From contig NZ_JAAIKO010000031.1 of the NCBI RefSeq assembly GCF_016107395.1, positions 1 through 64,000 of the forward strand: a stretch of 64,000 nt of DNA, written 5' to 3'. This document shows, piece after piece, positions 45,097-53,966 of this stretch. Below the pieces are notes generated by a model that made no database searches, was not told the origin of the DNA, and saw only the letters and a list, made by a program, of their open reading frames with translations. Each line of letters starts with the position of its first letter. Position 1 is the stretch's first letter. Made by a program: the position numbers and the translations under genes. The stretch comes from Streptomyces fildesensis. Lineage in GTDB: Bacteria > Actinomycetota > Actinomycetes > Streptomycetales > Streptomycetaceae.

Positions 45097-45935
45097 CAGT
45101 AGGTCCGCCGGTCCTCGATCAACCCGTGCTCGCGCAGATAGTCCAGCTGCGCCCGCACCGACAGCTCCGCCGCCGGCCACAGCGACCGGTCGACGTCGTA
45201 GTAGACGTGCGCGACCACCTGGGCGGGCGTCAGACAGCCCGCCTCCACGGCGGTCTCCACCTGCGCCAGCCGGCTCGCGCGGTGCGCGAGGTAGTACTCG
45301 ACGGCGCCGCGCGCGTCCTTCAGCACCGGGCCGTGGCCGGGCAGCACCGTGTCGACGCCGGCCATCGTCATCGCCTGCAGACGGCGCAAGGAGTCGAGGT
45401 AGTCGCCGAGCCGGCCGTCCGGGTGCACCACGATCGTCGTGCCGCGCCCCAGCACCGTGTCACCGGTCAGGACGGCGCTGTCGGCCGGCAGATGGAAGGA
45501 GAGCGAATCCGCGGTGTGCCCGGGCGTGCCGACGACGCGCAGCTCCAGACCGCCGGTGGTGATGACGTCGCCCGCCGCCAGCCCCTCGTCGCCCAGCCGC
45601 AGCGCCGGGTCGAGCGCCCGGACCTTCGTCCCCGTCAGCTCGGCGAAGCGCGCGGCGCCCTCCGCGTGGTCCGGGTGGCCGTGGGTGAGGAGCGTCAGCG
45701 CGACGCGCTTGCCGGCCGCCTCGGCGGTCGCGACGACGTTGCGCAGATGCGCGTCGTCGAGCGGGCCCGGGTCGATGACGACCGCGAGATCGGAACCCGG
45801 CTCGGAGAGCAGCCAGGTGTTGGTGCCGTCCAGGGTCATCGGCGACGGGTTCGGGGCCAGGACGCAGACGGCACGTGCCGTCGCGGGGCCGCCGACCGTC
45901 GGCTGCGGCCTGCCGGGCAGGATCGCCGACGTCAT
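45096..45935 (-). CDS. Metallo-beta-lactamase fold hydrolase
   Basis: A 279-aa MBL hydrolase related to LACTB2. Zinc motif THGHPDHAEG, further ligands in GTPGHTADSL and GDTVLGRG, then a C-terminal winged-helix-like segment AQLDYLREHGLIED. The position in this conserved block corresponds to the mycobacterial homolog beside crp (from memory). Its ATG overlaps the NUDIX stop by 4 nt. Confidence 0.9.
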   Translation of the reverse strand: MTSAILPGRPQPTVGGPATARAVCVLAPNPSPMTLDGTNTWLLSEPGSDLAVVIDPGPLDDAHLRNVVATAEAAGKRVALTLLTHGHPDHAEGAARFAELTGTKVRALDPALRLGDEGLAAGDVITTGGLELRVVGTPGHTADSLSFHLPADSAVLTGDTVLGRGTTIVVHPDGRLGDYLDSLRRLQAMTMAGVDTVLPGHGPVLKDARGAVEYYLAHRASRLAQVETAVEAGCLTPAQVVAHVYYDVDRSLWPAAELSVRAQLDYLREHGLIEDRRTY

Positions 45936-46882
45936 TCAGCAGCTCCTTGCGACGAGTTGGGTCCTTGCTCGGATCCTTGCCCGGTTCCTTGCTCGGATCC
46001 TTGCGGAATGTGCTTGGTGAATTCCTCGTGCCCCGGCCAGCTCAGCACGATCTGCCCCTCTTCGAGCACCGCCCGCGCCAGCACCGGCGTCAGATCCCGG
46101 CTGGCCGCGCCCGCCAGGGCCGCCTTCACCGAGTCGTACGGGAGCAGCGCGCGCAGCGTCGCGATGGTCGGCGGCATCATCACCATCTCGCCGCGCCGGT
46201 AGCCCTCCACGGCCTCGGCCGGGCGCAGCCACACCGTGTGGTCGGCCTCGCCCGAGACGTCCAGGGTGCGCTGCCCGGCCGGCATCATCGCGACGAAGAA
46301 CCAGGTGTCGTAACGGCGCTCCTCGAACTCCGGGGTGATCCAGCGCGCCCACGGGCCGAGCAGATCGGAGCGCAGCACCAGCTCGCGCCGGGCCAGGAAG
46401 TCGGCGAACGACAGCTCCCGGCTGACCAGTGCCTCGCGGTCGGCCTCCCAGCTCTCGCCGGTGGTGTCCGCCACGACGCTGTCACCGTCGGGACCCGCCA
46501 GCAGGACGCCCGACTCCTCGAACGTCTCCCGCACCGCCGCGCAGACCACCGCCTGCGCCGACACCGGGTCCACCCCGAGGGCGGCCGACCACTGCGCGAG
46601 CGACGGGCCGGCCCACCGGACCGGCTTCTCGTCCCGCGGGTCGACCCCACCGCCCGGATACGCGTACGCGCCCCCGGCGAAGGCCATGGAGGCGCGTCTG
46701 CGCAGCATGTGGACGGCCGGGCCGTCGCTCGTACCGTCCGGGCTGTCCCGCAGGAGCAGTACGGTCGCGGCCCTGCGCGGGGTCACGGGGGTCAGATCCC
46801 CGTTCGCCAGCGCCCGGATCCGGTCCGGCCAGGAGGCCGGGAACCACTGTCCGTCACTCGTGCCGCCGCTGCTCGTGGTCAT
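45932..46882 (-). CDS. NUDIX hydrolase (NUDT19-like)
   Basis: A 316-aa NUDIX protein. The box is split: GGGVDPRDE, an insertion of about 35 residues, then VRETFEESGVLL, as in the NUDT19/CoA-type subgroup. GGAYAYPGG precedes it. The C-terminus is a low-complexity GSEQGTGQGSEQG repeat. Start MTTSSGGTSDG. It is coupled to the MBL gene. CoA or nucleotide-sugar diphosphates are likely substrates (inference). Confidence 0.88.
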   Translation of the reverse strand: MTTSSGGTSDGQWFPASWPDRIRALANGDLTPVTPRRAATVLLLRDSPDGTSDGPAVHMLRRRASMAFAGGAYAYPGGGVDPRDEKPVRWAGPSLAQWSAALGVDPVSAQAVVCAAVRETFEESGVLLAGPDGDSVVADTTGESWEADREALVSRELSFADFLARRELVLRSDLLGPWARWITPEFEERRYDTWFFVAMMPAGQRTLDVSGEADHTVWLRPAEAVEGYRRGEMVMMPPTIATLRALLPYDSVKAALAGAASRDLTPVLARAVLEEGQIVLSWPGHEEFTKHIPQGSEQGTGQGSEQGPNSSQGAAE

Positions 46883-46984
46883 GGGCGGGATCGTACGTCC
46901 TGCCGCCCTGATGTTCGAGGGTGAGTCTCCGCGGCCGGGCACCCGGCCCGGCCTGCGGAGCGCTCGGACCAGCGCGACCCGGCG

Positions 46985-47446
46985 TCAGACCAGCTCGACC
47001 TGGATCTCGACCTCGACCGGAGCGTCCAGCGGCAGCACGGCCACGCCGACGGCGCTGCGCGCGTGCACGCCCTTCTCGCCGAGCACCTCGCCGAGGAGCT
47101 CGCTCGCACCGTTGATCACGGCCGGCTGCCCGGTGAAGTCCGTCGCCGAGGCGACGAAACCGACGACCTTCACGACCCGCTTGATGCGGTCCAGGTCACC
47201 GACGACCGACTTGACCGCCGCGAGCGCGTTCAGCGCGCACGTACGGGCCAGGTCCTTGGCCTCCTCGGGCGTCACCTCGGCGCCGACCTTGCCGGTCACC
47301 GTCAACTTGCCGTCCACCATCGGCAGCTGGCCGGACGTGTACACGTACACACCCGACTGCACGGCCGGCTGGTACGCGGCCAGCGGCGGCACGACGGCGG
47401 GCAGCGTCATCCCGAGCGAGGCGATCCTGTCCTCGACCGCGCTCAC
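46985..47446 (-). CDS. RidA family protein
   Basis: A 153-aa RidA/YjgF-type protein. Seen are YVYTSGQLPMVDGKL, a central LNALAAVKSVVGDLDRIKRVVKVVGFV and VHARSAVGVAVLPLDAPVEVE. The usual substrate-binding Arg of RidA near the end (VRxxVxV) is not clearly conserved (HARSAVGV), so imine deaminase activity is uncertain. Start GTG at 47446, overlapping the previous stop (GTGA). Confidence 0.88.
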   Translation of the reverse strand: MSAVEDRIASLGMTLPAVVPPLAAYQPAVQSGVYVYTSGQLPMVDGKLTVTGKVGAEVTPEEAKDLARTCALNALAAVKSVVGDLDRIKRVVKVVGFVASATDFTGQPAVINGASELLGEVLGEKGVHARSAVGVAVLPLDAPVEVEIQVELV

Positions 47447-47604
47447 GCCTGCTTCTCCCGCTTGAAGTAGGCCACCAGCTGTTCCGCGTTGTTCCCATTG
47501 GGTACGACCTGGACCAGCTCCCAGCCGTCCTCGCCCCACGTGTCCAGAATCTGCTTCGTCGCGTGCACAAGAAGCGGCACGGTCGCGTATTCCCACTTAG
47601 CCAT
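47443..47604 (-). CDS. DUF4177 small protein
   Basis: A 53-aa protein MAKWEYATVPLLVHATKQIL.. with WGEDGWELVQVVPNG, conserved across actinobacteria next to ridA and the ArsA pair. Function unknown. It is coupled to ridA (GTGA overlap) and divergent from the first ArsA gene, 139 bp away. Confidence 0.88.
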   Translation of the reverse strand: MAKWEYATVPLLVHATKQILDTWGEDGWELVQVVPNGNNAEQLVAYFKREKQA

Positions 47605-47743
47605 GGAGCCGACTGTAACGCCTGCTCCCACCCGCCCCGGCCAGCACCCGCCAGCGCTGCCCGGCGAGGTCCCGCCGGGAGATAGAGGCCACACCTGGGC
47701 AGTGGGCTGCTTGGGCCGAAGGCCGAGTGGTTAGGCTCGAAGG

Positions 47744-48754
47744 GTGAGCCCTCAACAGTCCACCCCCACCAGGCTCCATATCGTCACGGGCAAGGGCGGC
47801 ACCGGGAAGACCACGGTCGCCGCCGCTCTGGCGCTCGCCCTCGCCGCCGAAGGCCGCCGCACGCTGCTGATCGAGGTCGAGGGACGGCAGGGCATCGCCC
47901 AGGTCTTCGAGACCGGGGCGCTGCCCTACGAGGAGCGGAAGATCGCCGTCGCGCCCGGCGGCGGCGAGGTGCGCGCGCTCGCCATCGACCCCGAGCTCGC
48001 GCTGCTGGACTACCTGGACATGTTCTACAAGCTCGGCCGGGCGGGCCGCGCCCTCAAGAAGCTCGGCGCGATCGACTTCGCGACGACCGTCGCCCCCGGT
48101 CTGCGGGACGTCCTGCTGACCGGCAAGGCGTGCGAGGCCGTGCGCCGCAAGGACAACGCGGGCTGGCGGGCGTACGACGCGGTCGTGATGGACGCCCCGC
48201 CGACCGGCCGCATCACCCGCTTCCTCAACGTCAACGACGAGGTCGCGGGACTGGCCAGGATCGGGCCGATATACAACCAGGCGCAGGCCGTGATGCGGGT
48301 GCTGAAGTCCACCGAGACCGCGGTGCACCTGGTGACGCTGCTGGAGGAGATGCCGGTCCAGGAGACCGTGGACGGCGTCGCGGAACTGCGGGCGGCCGGG
48401 CTGCCCGTGGGAGCCGTCGTGGTCAACATGCTGCGCCCGGTGCTGCTGGACGACGCGGACCTCGAATCGGCCGCCAACGGCCGGCGCACCGCCGTCGCCA
48501 AGGCACTGTCCCAGGCCGGCCTGGGCGGTGCCCGCAAGGGCGGGCAGGCGGAGCGGCTCGTCGACCCGCTGCTCGCGCAGGCCCACGAGCACGCCCAGCG
48601 CGTCCTGCTGGAGCGCCGCGAGCGCGCCGAGATCGCCACCCTCGGCCTGCCGACGTACGAACTGGAACTGCGCGGCGAGGGCGTCGACCTCGGCGGCCTC
48701 TACCGGCTGGCCGACAGCCTGCGCAAGCAGGGAATGACGGGCGGGGAGAGCTGA
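47744..48754 (+). CDS. ArsA/Get3-like ATPase, first of a pair
   Basis: A 336-aa deviant-Walker ATPase. The P-loop GKGGTGKTT keeps the signature Lys; switch I/II regions DAPPTGRI and the C-terminal part follow. Actinobacterial pairs (Rv3679/Rv3680 in M. tuberculosis) form a Get3-like complex linked to stress tolerance rather than arsenite export. No arsB or arsR gene is near. Start GTG. It is followed by a 19-codon leader and the second ATPase. Confidence 0.9.
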   Translation: MSPQQSTPTRLHIVTGKGGTGKTTVAAALALALAAEGRRTLLIEVEGRQGIAQVFETGALPYEERKIAVAPGGGEVRALAIDPELALLDYLDMFYKLGRAGRALKKLGAIDFATTVAPGLRDVLLTGKACEAVRRKDNAGWRAYDAVVMDAPPTGRITRFLNVNDEVAGLARIGPIYNQAQAVMRVLKSTETAVHLVTLLEEMPVQETVDGVAELRAAGLPVGAVVVNMLRPVLLDDADLESAANGRRTAVAKALSQAGLGGARKGGQAERLVDPLLAQAHEHAQRVLLERRERAEIATLGLPTYELELRGEGVDLGGLYRLADSLRKQGMTGGES

Positions 48755-48755
48755 C

Positions 48756-48815
48756 ATGGGTAGGAGCCGGCGGGGAGAACCGACATGGGCACGTCGGCGG
48801 GGGGAACTGACATGA
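48756..48815 (+). CDS. Possible 19-aa leader ORF in a repeated RBS-ATG cassette
   Basis: ATG at 48756 opens a 19-codon frame (MGRSRRGEPTWARRRGELT) whose TGA overlaps the ATG of the next gene at 48812 (ATGA). It has a strong GGGGAGAG ribosome-binding site. Three such sites with ATG, at 48756, 48785 and 48812, lie in near-repeats of 27-29 bp, so this may be a by-product of duplication rather than a true leader. Confidence 0.4.
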   Translation: MGRSRRGEPTWARRRGELT

Positions 48816-50110
48816 GCCTGGAGAATCCGGGGGATCTGGAGAGTCCGGTGCTGGCGATCGACCCGCTCCTCGACGATCCCAAGACCCGCATCATCGTCTG
48901 CTGCGGCTCCGGCGGCGTCGGCAAGACCACGACCGCCGCCGCGCTGGGAGTGCGTGCCGCGGAACGCGGCCGCAAGTGCGTCGTCCTGACCATCGACCCG
49001 GCCCGCCGGCTCGCGCAGTCGATGGGCCTCAGCGAGCTGGACAACACACCGCGCCCGGTCACCGACATCGACGAGTCCGCGGGCGGCACGCTGCACGCGA
49101 TGATGCTCGACATGAAGCGGACCTTCGACGAGGTCGTGCTCCAGCACGCGGACCCCGAGCGGGCCCGCGCGATCCTCGACAACCCCTTCTACCAGTCCCT
49201 GTCGGCCGGCTTCGCGGGCACGCAGGAGTACATGGCGATGGAGAAGCTGGGCCAGCTGCGCGCGCTGGACGCCTGGAACCTGATCATCGTCGACACCCCG
49301 CCGAGCCGGTCCGCGCTGGACTTCCTGGACGCCCCGCAGCGCCTCGGCTCGTTCCTGGACGGGAAGTTCATCAAGCTGCTGATGGCGCCCGCGAAGGTCG
49401 GCGGCCGGGCCGGGATGAAGTTCCTCAATGTCGGCATGTCGATGATGACGGGCGTCCTGAGCAAGGTGATGGGCGCACATCTGCTGGGTGACGTGCAGAC
49501 CTTCATCGCCGCCATGGACACCATGTTCGGCGGCTTCCGCAAGCGCGCGGACGCCACGTACAAGCTGTTGCAGGCCCCCGGGACGGCGTTCCTCGTCGTG
49601 GCCGCGCCTGAGCGGGACGCGCTGCGCGAGGCCGCGTACTTCGTCGAGCGGCTGGCCGCCGAGCGCATGCCGCTGGCCGGCCTGGTGCTGAACCGGGTGC
49701 ACGGCAGCGGAGCGCCGCAGCTCACGGCGGAGCGGGCGCTGGCCGCCGCTCAGGCGCTCGAGGAGCCGCGGGAAAATCTTGTGGACGGCGGCATTGTGGA
49801 TCGTGAGGCCGGGAAGGCTGACTCCGTTGCCGACGGGACCGACGACGGGACGGACCCGAAGACCCCGGCCGAAGCGGCCGACGACATGACGATTCCGCCC
49901 GAGCAGAGGCTTGCCGCCGGGCTGCTGCGGCTGCACGCCGAGCGCATGCGCGTGGTCGCGCGCGAACGCCGCACCAGGGACCGTTTCGTCTCCGTGCACC
50001 CTGAGGTGCCGATGGTCGACGTAGCGGCCCTACCGGGCGACGTGCACGATCTGGACGGCTTGCGCTCGATCGGCGAACGGCTTGCCGGGGATCACCCCGC
50101 GGCGGCGTAG
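48812..50110 (+). CDS. ArsA/Get3-like ATPase, second of a pair
   Basis: A 432-aa partner. Its P-loop reads CGSGGVGKTT: the signature Lys of ArsA/Get3 is Ser, as if this subunit depends on its partner for activation. Next come TIDPARRLAQ and VDTPPSRSALDF. A long Asp/Ala-rich insert (about residues 325-365) precedes LRLHAERMRVVARERRTRD. MSLENPGDLES at 48812 is the likely start, but 48785 is in frame with its own ribosome-binding site. Convergent with wblA. Confidence 0.88.
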   Translation: MSLENPGDLESPVLAIDPLLDDPKTRIIVCCGSGGVGKTTTAAALGVRAAERGRKCVVLTIDPARRLAQSMGLSELDNTPRPVTDIDESAGGTLHAMMLDMKRTFDEVVLQHADPERARAILDNPFYQSLSAGFAGTQEYMAMEKLGQLRALDAWNLIIVDTPPSRSALDFLDAPQRLGSFLDGKFIKLLMAPAKVGGRAGMKFLNVGMSMMTGVLSKVMGAHLLGDVQTFIAAMDTMFGGFRKRADATYKLLQAPGTAFLVVAAPERDALREAAYFVERLAAERMPLAGLVLNRVHGSGAPQLTAERALAAAQALEEPRENLVDGGIVDREAGKADSVADGTDDGTDPKTPAEAADDMTIPPEQRLAAGLLRLHAERMRVVARERRTRDRFVSVHPEVPMVDVAALPGDVHDLDGLRSIGERLAGDHPAAA

Positions 50111-50424
50111 TCGTCCTCTTCGTCCAGCGGCAGGATGCCGGTGCTCCGCTCGTACTCGGTACGGGCGGTCTCGAGCAGCCTGCGCCACGAGGTCACCGTT
50201 GGACGGCGTCGCAGCAGTGCCCTGCGCTCGCGTTCCGTCATCCCGCCCCACACGCCGAACTCGACCCGGTTGTCGAGTGCGTCCGCCAGGCACTCCGTCC
50301 GCACCGGGCATCCGGTGCATACCGCCTTGGCCCTGTTCTGGGCCGCTCCCTGGACGAAAAGCTCGTCCGGATCAGTCGTCTTGCACGCTGCCTGCGTGCT
50401 CCAGTCGGTTACCCAGCTGCTCAT
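50092..50424 (-). CDS. wblA: WhiB-like regulator WblA
   Basis: A 110-aa Fe-S WhiB-family protein. Four Cys ligands are C14, C36, C39 and C45 (CTGCPVRTEC); GVWGG turn and basic RERRALLRRRP tail bind sigma factor/DNA. WblA represses antibiotic production and is needed for sporulation. The identity is supported by its place between the ArsA pair and a PBP. ATG reads MSSWVTDWSTQ; a longer frame to 50469 lacks conservation. Its last 19 bp overlap the end of the second ArsA gene. Confidence 0.94.
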   Translation of the reverse strand: MSSWVTDWSTQAACKTTDPDELFVQGAAQNRAKAVCTGCPVRTECLADALDNRVEFGVWGGMTERERRALLRRRPTVTSWRRLLETARTEYERSTGILPLDEEDDYAAAG

Positions 50425-50808
50425 GCTGGCGCCGTCCTCTCCCGAATCGAGGCTCCCCCACGGCGGCAACCGGCATATTCACCGTTGCCAGTTGAGGACG
50501 TTACGGAAGGTAGGCGTGACGCAACAGCCCTTTCAGGCCCAATCTTCGATGGCCCGAATGGACTATGGGTGTGCGGCAGATCACCCAACGGAGTGAGCGG
50601 CACCCATTTCGGACTTATGGGGCAGAGCGGTCACTGCGCCTGGCATATCGCCCAAGTCGCCCGGCATATGACAGGAATTCGGGCAGTTCTCATCACCCAC
50701 AAGAGTGACGATGGAGGACAGGCGCACGCTCAGCGACCGCGCCTGTCCGTTACAGAGTAGGCGAACAGATGGGCGCACGTCCGGGGAATCGCAACGTAGG
50801 CTGCCTCC
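50425..50808. other. wblA-PBP divergent region, 384 bp
   Basis: No gene. AT-richer stretches near 50545-50680 are likely promoters and the long wblA leader. No unambiguous operator is seen by eye. Confidence 0.55.
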
Positions 50809-53070
50809 ATGCCTCACAAGCGATCGGGCGGGGGTCTCTCGACGGCCCAGCAGGCCGCCAAGTTCCTCGGTGTCAGTGTCCTGTCCGGAGTGGTACTGGC
50901 AGGAATCGCCCTGCCGGCCGCCGGCGCCCTCGGCCTGTCGGCGAAGGGCACCGCCTCAGGGTTCCAGGACCTGCCCGGTGAGCTGAAGCGCCCTCCGCTC
51001 AGCCAGGCCTCGAAGATCCTCGACGCCAACGGCGGACTGATCGCGACCGTCTACTCGCGCGACCGCACCGTCATCCCGATCCAGCAGATGAGCCCGAACA
51101 TACTGAAGGCCATCGTCGCGATCGAGGACGCCCGCTACTTCGAGCACGGGGCGATCGACCTCAAGGGCATCCTGCGCGCGCTCAACAAGAACGCGCAGGA
51201 CGGCGGCGTCTCCGAGGGCGCCTCCACCCTCACCCAGCAGTACGTGAAGAACGTCTTCATCGAGCAGGCCGGCGACGACCCGGACAAGGTCGCGCAGGCG
51301 GTCCAGCAGACCGTCGGCCGCAAGATCAAGGAAATGAAGTACGCGATCCAGGTCGAGAAGGAACTCGGCAAGCAGCAGATCCTGGAGAACTACCTCAACA
51401 TCACGTTCTTCGGCGAGCAGGCCTACGGCGTCGAGGCAGCGGCCAAGCGGTACTTCAGCAAGCACGCCAAGGACCTGACCGTCGGCGAGGCCGCGATGCT
51501 GGCCGGCATCGTCCAGTCGCCCAGCCGCTTCGACCCGGTCAACGACGAGCAGGAATCGATCAAGCGCCGCAATCTCGTACTGCAGCGGATGGCCGACCTG
51601 AAGGACATCACCCAGGCCCAGGCCGACGCCACGAAGAAGCTGCCGCTCGGCCTCAAGATCAGCAAGCCGAAGAACGGCTGCATCACCGCCGTGAACGGCG
51701 CCGGCTTCTTCTGCGACTACGTCCGCAACACGTTCCTGCAGAACGCGGCCTTCGGCAAGACGAAGGAAGCCCGCGCGAAGCGCTGGCGCCAGGGCGGCCT
51801 GACGATCAAGACGACGCTGGACCCGCAGGCGCAGGCGTCGACTCAGAACGGCATCGCCAAGCACGTCTACAAGGACGACCCGATCGCCGCCGCCGTCACC
51901 CTCGTCGAACCGGGTACGGGCAAGATCCGGGCCATGGCACAGTCCCGGCCGTACGGCTTCGGCAAGAACGAGACGCAGATCAACCTCTCGGTCGACCGGA
52001 ACATGGGCGGCGGGGCCGGGTACCAGCCGGGCTCCACCATGAAGCCCTTCACCGCGGCAGCCGCCCTGGAGAACGGCTACCTGCCGGCGCAGCAGTATCC
52101 GGCGCCGTACGAGATGCCCTTCCCGGACGTCACCGACTGCGCCAACAACAACTACACCGACCACTCGCCGGTCCACAACGAGGACGAGAAGGAGAAGGGG
52201 CCGTACGCGATGCCCGAGGCGCTCCGGAAGTCCATCAACACCTACTTCGTCTCCCTCGAGGCCGAGGTCGGCCTCTGCAACGTGACGAAGATGATGAACA
52301 ACCTGGGTATGACCAAGGCCGCCGGTGGCACGAACTGGAAGCTGGGCGCCTCCTTCACCCTCGGGTCCAACGAGGCCTCACCGCTCAACATGGCCGCCGC
52401 GTACGCCGCCTTCGCCGCTCGTGGCACGTACTGCGTGCCCCTGGCGATCGAGTCGGCGACGGACACCACGGGCAAGCCGGTCCCCGTGCCGAAGGCGAAC
52501 TGCTCGCAGGCCATGTCGGAGACGACGGCCGACACCATCAACACCATGCTCAAGGGCGTGGTCGACGACGGTACGGGCGCCAAGGCGGGCCTTGAGGACC
52601 GTGCCACCGCGGGTAAGACCGGTACCACCAACGACCGGTACGCCGCCTGGTTCGTCGGTTACACGCCCAACATGGCGGCCGCCGTCTGGATCGGCGACCC
52701 GCGGCACGCGGTGAAGATGTACAACATCACCTTCGGCGGCCAGACCTACGACAAGGTGTACGGCGCGGACGGCCCGGCACCCATCTGGAAGGACTCTGTC
52801 AGCGGGGCCCTGGAGGGCAAGCCGGTCGAGTCGTTCAACGAGGTGCCGCTCAACATTCCGGAGAAGCCGACCGGTACTCCCCCGCCCAACCCCGGCAACC
52901 CGCCCAACCCCGGCAACCCGGGCAAGCCCGGCCACACCACCGGCGCCACGACCGCCGGCACCGGCAAGCCGCCGGCCAGTCCGAACCCCTTCCCCTCGTT
53001 CACCATCCCGCCGGGCATCATCGGCGGCGGGAACGGGCACTCGGGCGGCGGGACGGGCGGCAACCGCTGA
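50809..53070 (+). CDS. Class A penicillin-binding protein
   Basis: A 753-aa bifunctional peptidoglycan synthase. Short cytoplasmic tail, one membrane helix (about 20-45), glycosyltransferase domain with EDARYFEHGAIDLKG (catalytic Glu106) and EGASTLTQQYVKN, then transpeptidase with STMK (Ser409), SIN (475-477) and KTGTT (Lys603). The C-terminus is a Pro/Gly-rich tail after IPEKPTGTPPP. No PASTA domain. In mycobacteria the homolog beside whiB4 is ponA2. Divergent from wblA. Confidence 0.95.
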   Translation: MPHKRSGGGLSTAQQAAKFLGVSVLSGVVLAGIALPAAGALGLSAKGTASGFQDLPGELKRPPLSQASKILDANGGLIATVYSRDRTVIPIQQMSPNILKAIVAIEDARYFEHGAIDLKGILRALNKNAQDGGVSEGASTLTQQYVKNVFIEQAGDDPDKVAQAVQQTVGRKIKEMKYAIQVEKELGKQQILENYLNITFFGEQAYGVEAAAKRYFSKHAKDLTVGEAAMLAGIVQSPSRFDPVNDEQESIKRRNLVLQRMADLKDITQAQADATKKLPLGLKISKPKNGCITAVNGAGFFCDYVRNTFLQNAAFGKTKEARAKRWRQGGLTIKTTLDPQAQASTQNGIAKHVYKDDPIAAAVTLVEPGTGKIRAMAQSRPYGFGKNETQINLSVDRNMGGGAGYQPGSTMKPFTAAAALENGYLPAQQYPAPYEMPFPDVTDCANNNYTDHSPVHNEDEKEKGPYAMPEALRKSINTYFVSLEAEVGLCNVTKMMNNLGMTKAAGGTNWKLGASFTLGSNEASPLNMAAAYAAFAARGTYCVPLAIESATDTTGKPVPVPKANCSQAMSETTADTINTMLKGVVDDGTGAKAGLEDRATAGKTGTTNDRYAAWFVGYTPNMAAAVWIGDPRHAVKMYNITFGGQTYDKVYGADGPAPIWKDSVSGALEGKPVESFNEVPLNIPEKPTGTPPPNPGNPPNPGNPGKPGHTTGATTAGTGKPPASPNPFPSFTIPPGIIGGGNGHSGGGTGGNR

Positions 53071-53115
53071 CGGCGGGGGCCCGGAACGACTGCGATCGGA
53101 ACGGCTGGAACGGCT

Positions 53116-53152
53116 GAGGGGCGCCACCCGGAATCTTCGGGTGGCGCCCCTC
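53116..53152. terminator. Terminator between PBP and YqeY genes
   Basis: A perfect 15-bp stem (GAGGGGCGCCACCCG) with a 7-nt loop, between convergent genes. Confidence 0.8.
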
Positions 53153-53181
53153 ACGCGTGCGATCGTGCGATACCGGGTGGA

Positions 53182-53649
53182 TCAGCCCGCGAGCTGCTTC
53201 TTCACCTCGGCCGCGACGCGGCCGCCCTCGGCGAGACCGGCGACCTTCGGGTTCACGATCTTCATGATCGCGCCCATGGCGCGCGGGCCCTCGGCGCCGG
53301 CCGCCTTCGCCTCGGCCACGGCGGCGGTGACGATCCCGACCAGCTCCTCGTCCGACAGCTGCTTCGGCAGGTACGCGTCGAGCACCTCCCCCTCGGCCAG
53401 CTCGCGCTCGGCCGAGGCGGGACGGTTGCCCAGGGCGAAGGCTTCGGCCGCCTCGCGGCGCTTCTTCGCCTCACCGGCGATCACCTTGAGCACCTCGTCG
53501 TCGGAGAGTTCACGGGCGGTCGTGCCCGCGACCTCCTTCTTGGTGATCGCGGTCAGCGTGAGGCGGAGCGTGGCGGAGCGAAGTTCGTCGCGGCCCTTCA
53601 TGGCCGCGATGAGGTCGTCGTGCAGTCGCTGTTTGAGCGTGGTGGTCAT
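53182..53649 (-). CDS. GatB/YqeY domain protein
   Basis: A 155-aa YqeY protein: MTTTLKQRLHDDLIAAMKGRD.., LRLTLTAITKKEV, ELAEGEVLDAYLPKQLSDEEL, and GAIMKIVNPKVAG. The domain resembles the tail of GatB that binds tRNA; in stand-alone form its function is not settled. The ATG at 53649 is preferred; the frame stays open into the 11-bp repeat upstream but that is not protein-like. Confidence 0.92.
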   Translation of the reverse strand: MTTTLKQRLHDDLIAAMKGRDELRSATLRLTLTAITKKEVAGTTARELSDDEVLKVIAGEAKKRREAAEAFALGNRPASAERELAEGEVLDAYLPKQLSDEELVGIVTAAVAEAKAAGAEGPRAMGAIMKIVNPKVAGLAEGGRVAAEVKKQLAG

Positions 53650-53709
53650 GCCGTCGAGTCTCGCACCCGCAGGGCGGTGCTGCCGCCCATTAACGCCTGC
53701 GTCCAGGGT

Positions 53710-53872
53710 CCCGTCGGCGTTCCGTCGGGTCCTGTCGACGTCCCGTCGGGTCCCGTCCGCGTCCTGTCCGGGTCCCGTCCGCGTCCCGTCCGCGTCCCGT
53801 CCGCCTCCCATCCGCCTCCCATCCGCGTCCCGCCCAGGTCCCGTCCAGGTCCCGGAGGTGTCCCGGACCGGT
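53710..53872. repeat. 11-bp minisatellite (cccgtccgcgt), about 15 units
   Basis: About 15 head-to-tail copies of cccgtccgcgt and variants, almost all 11 bp with two of 10 bp, between the divergent yqeY and ATP-grasp starts. Since 11 is not a multiple of three it is unlikely to code. The surrounding 53650-53966 (317 bp) holds no gene. Confidence 0.85.
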
Positions 53873-53966
53873 CCCGCGCGCCGGAACACCAAGCGCCCCA
53901 TGGCATCCTGTTCGGTCACAGCTCTGCCGGACGGATCGGCGGACGTCCGGGGGGCAAGGGGACCAG

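Noticed and set aside
47744..50110. Arsenic-resistance operon
   Set aside because: The ATPases resemble ArsA, but no arsB, arsC or arsR is present and the context is the conserved wblA/PBP block.
53650..53919. Asp/Thr-rich open frame upstream of yqeY that looks like a graspetide precursor near ATP-grasp genes
   Set aside because: It is the translation of the 11-bp minisatellite, runs in frame into yqeY with no stop, and the unit length is not a multiple of three, so no repeated peptide core is maintained.
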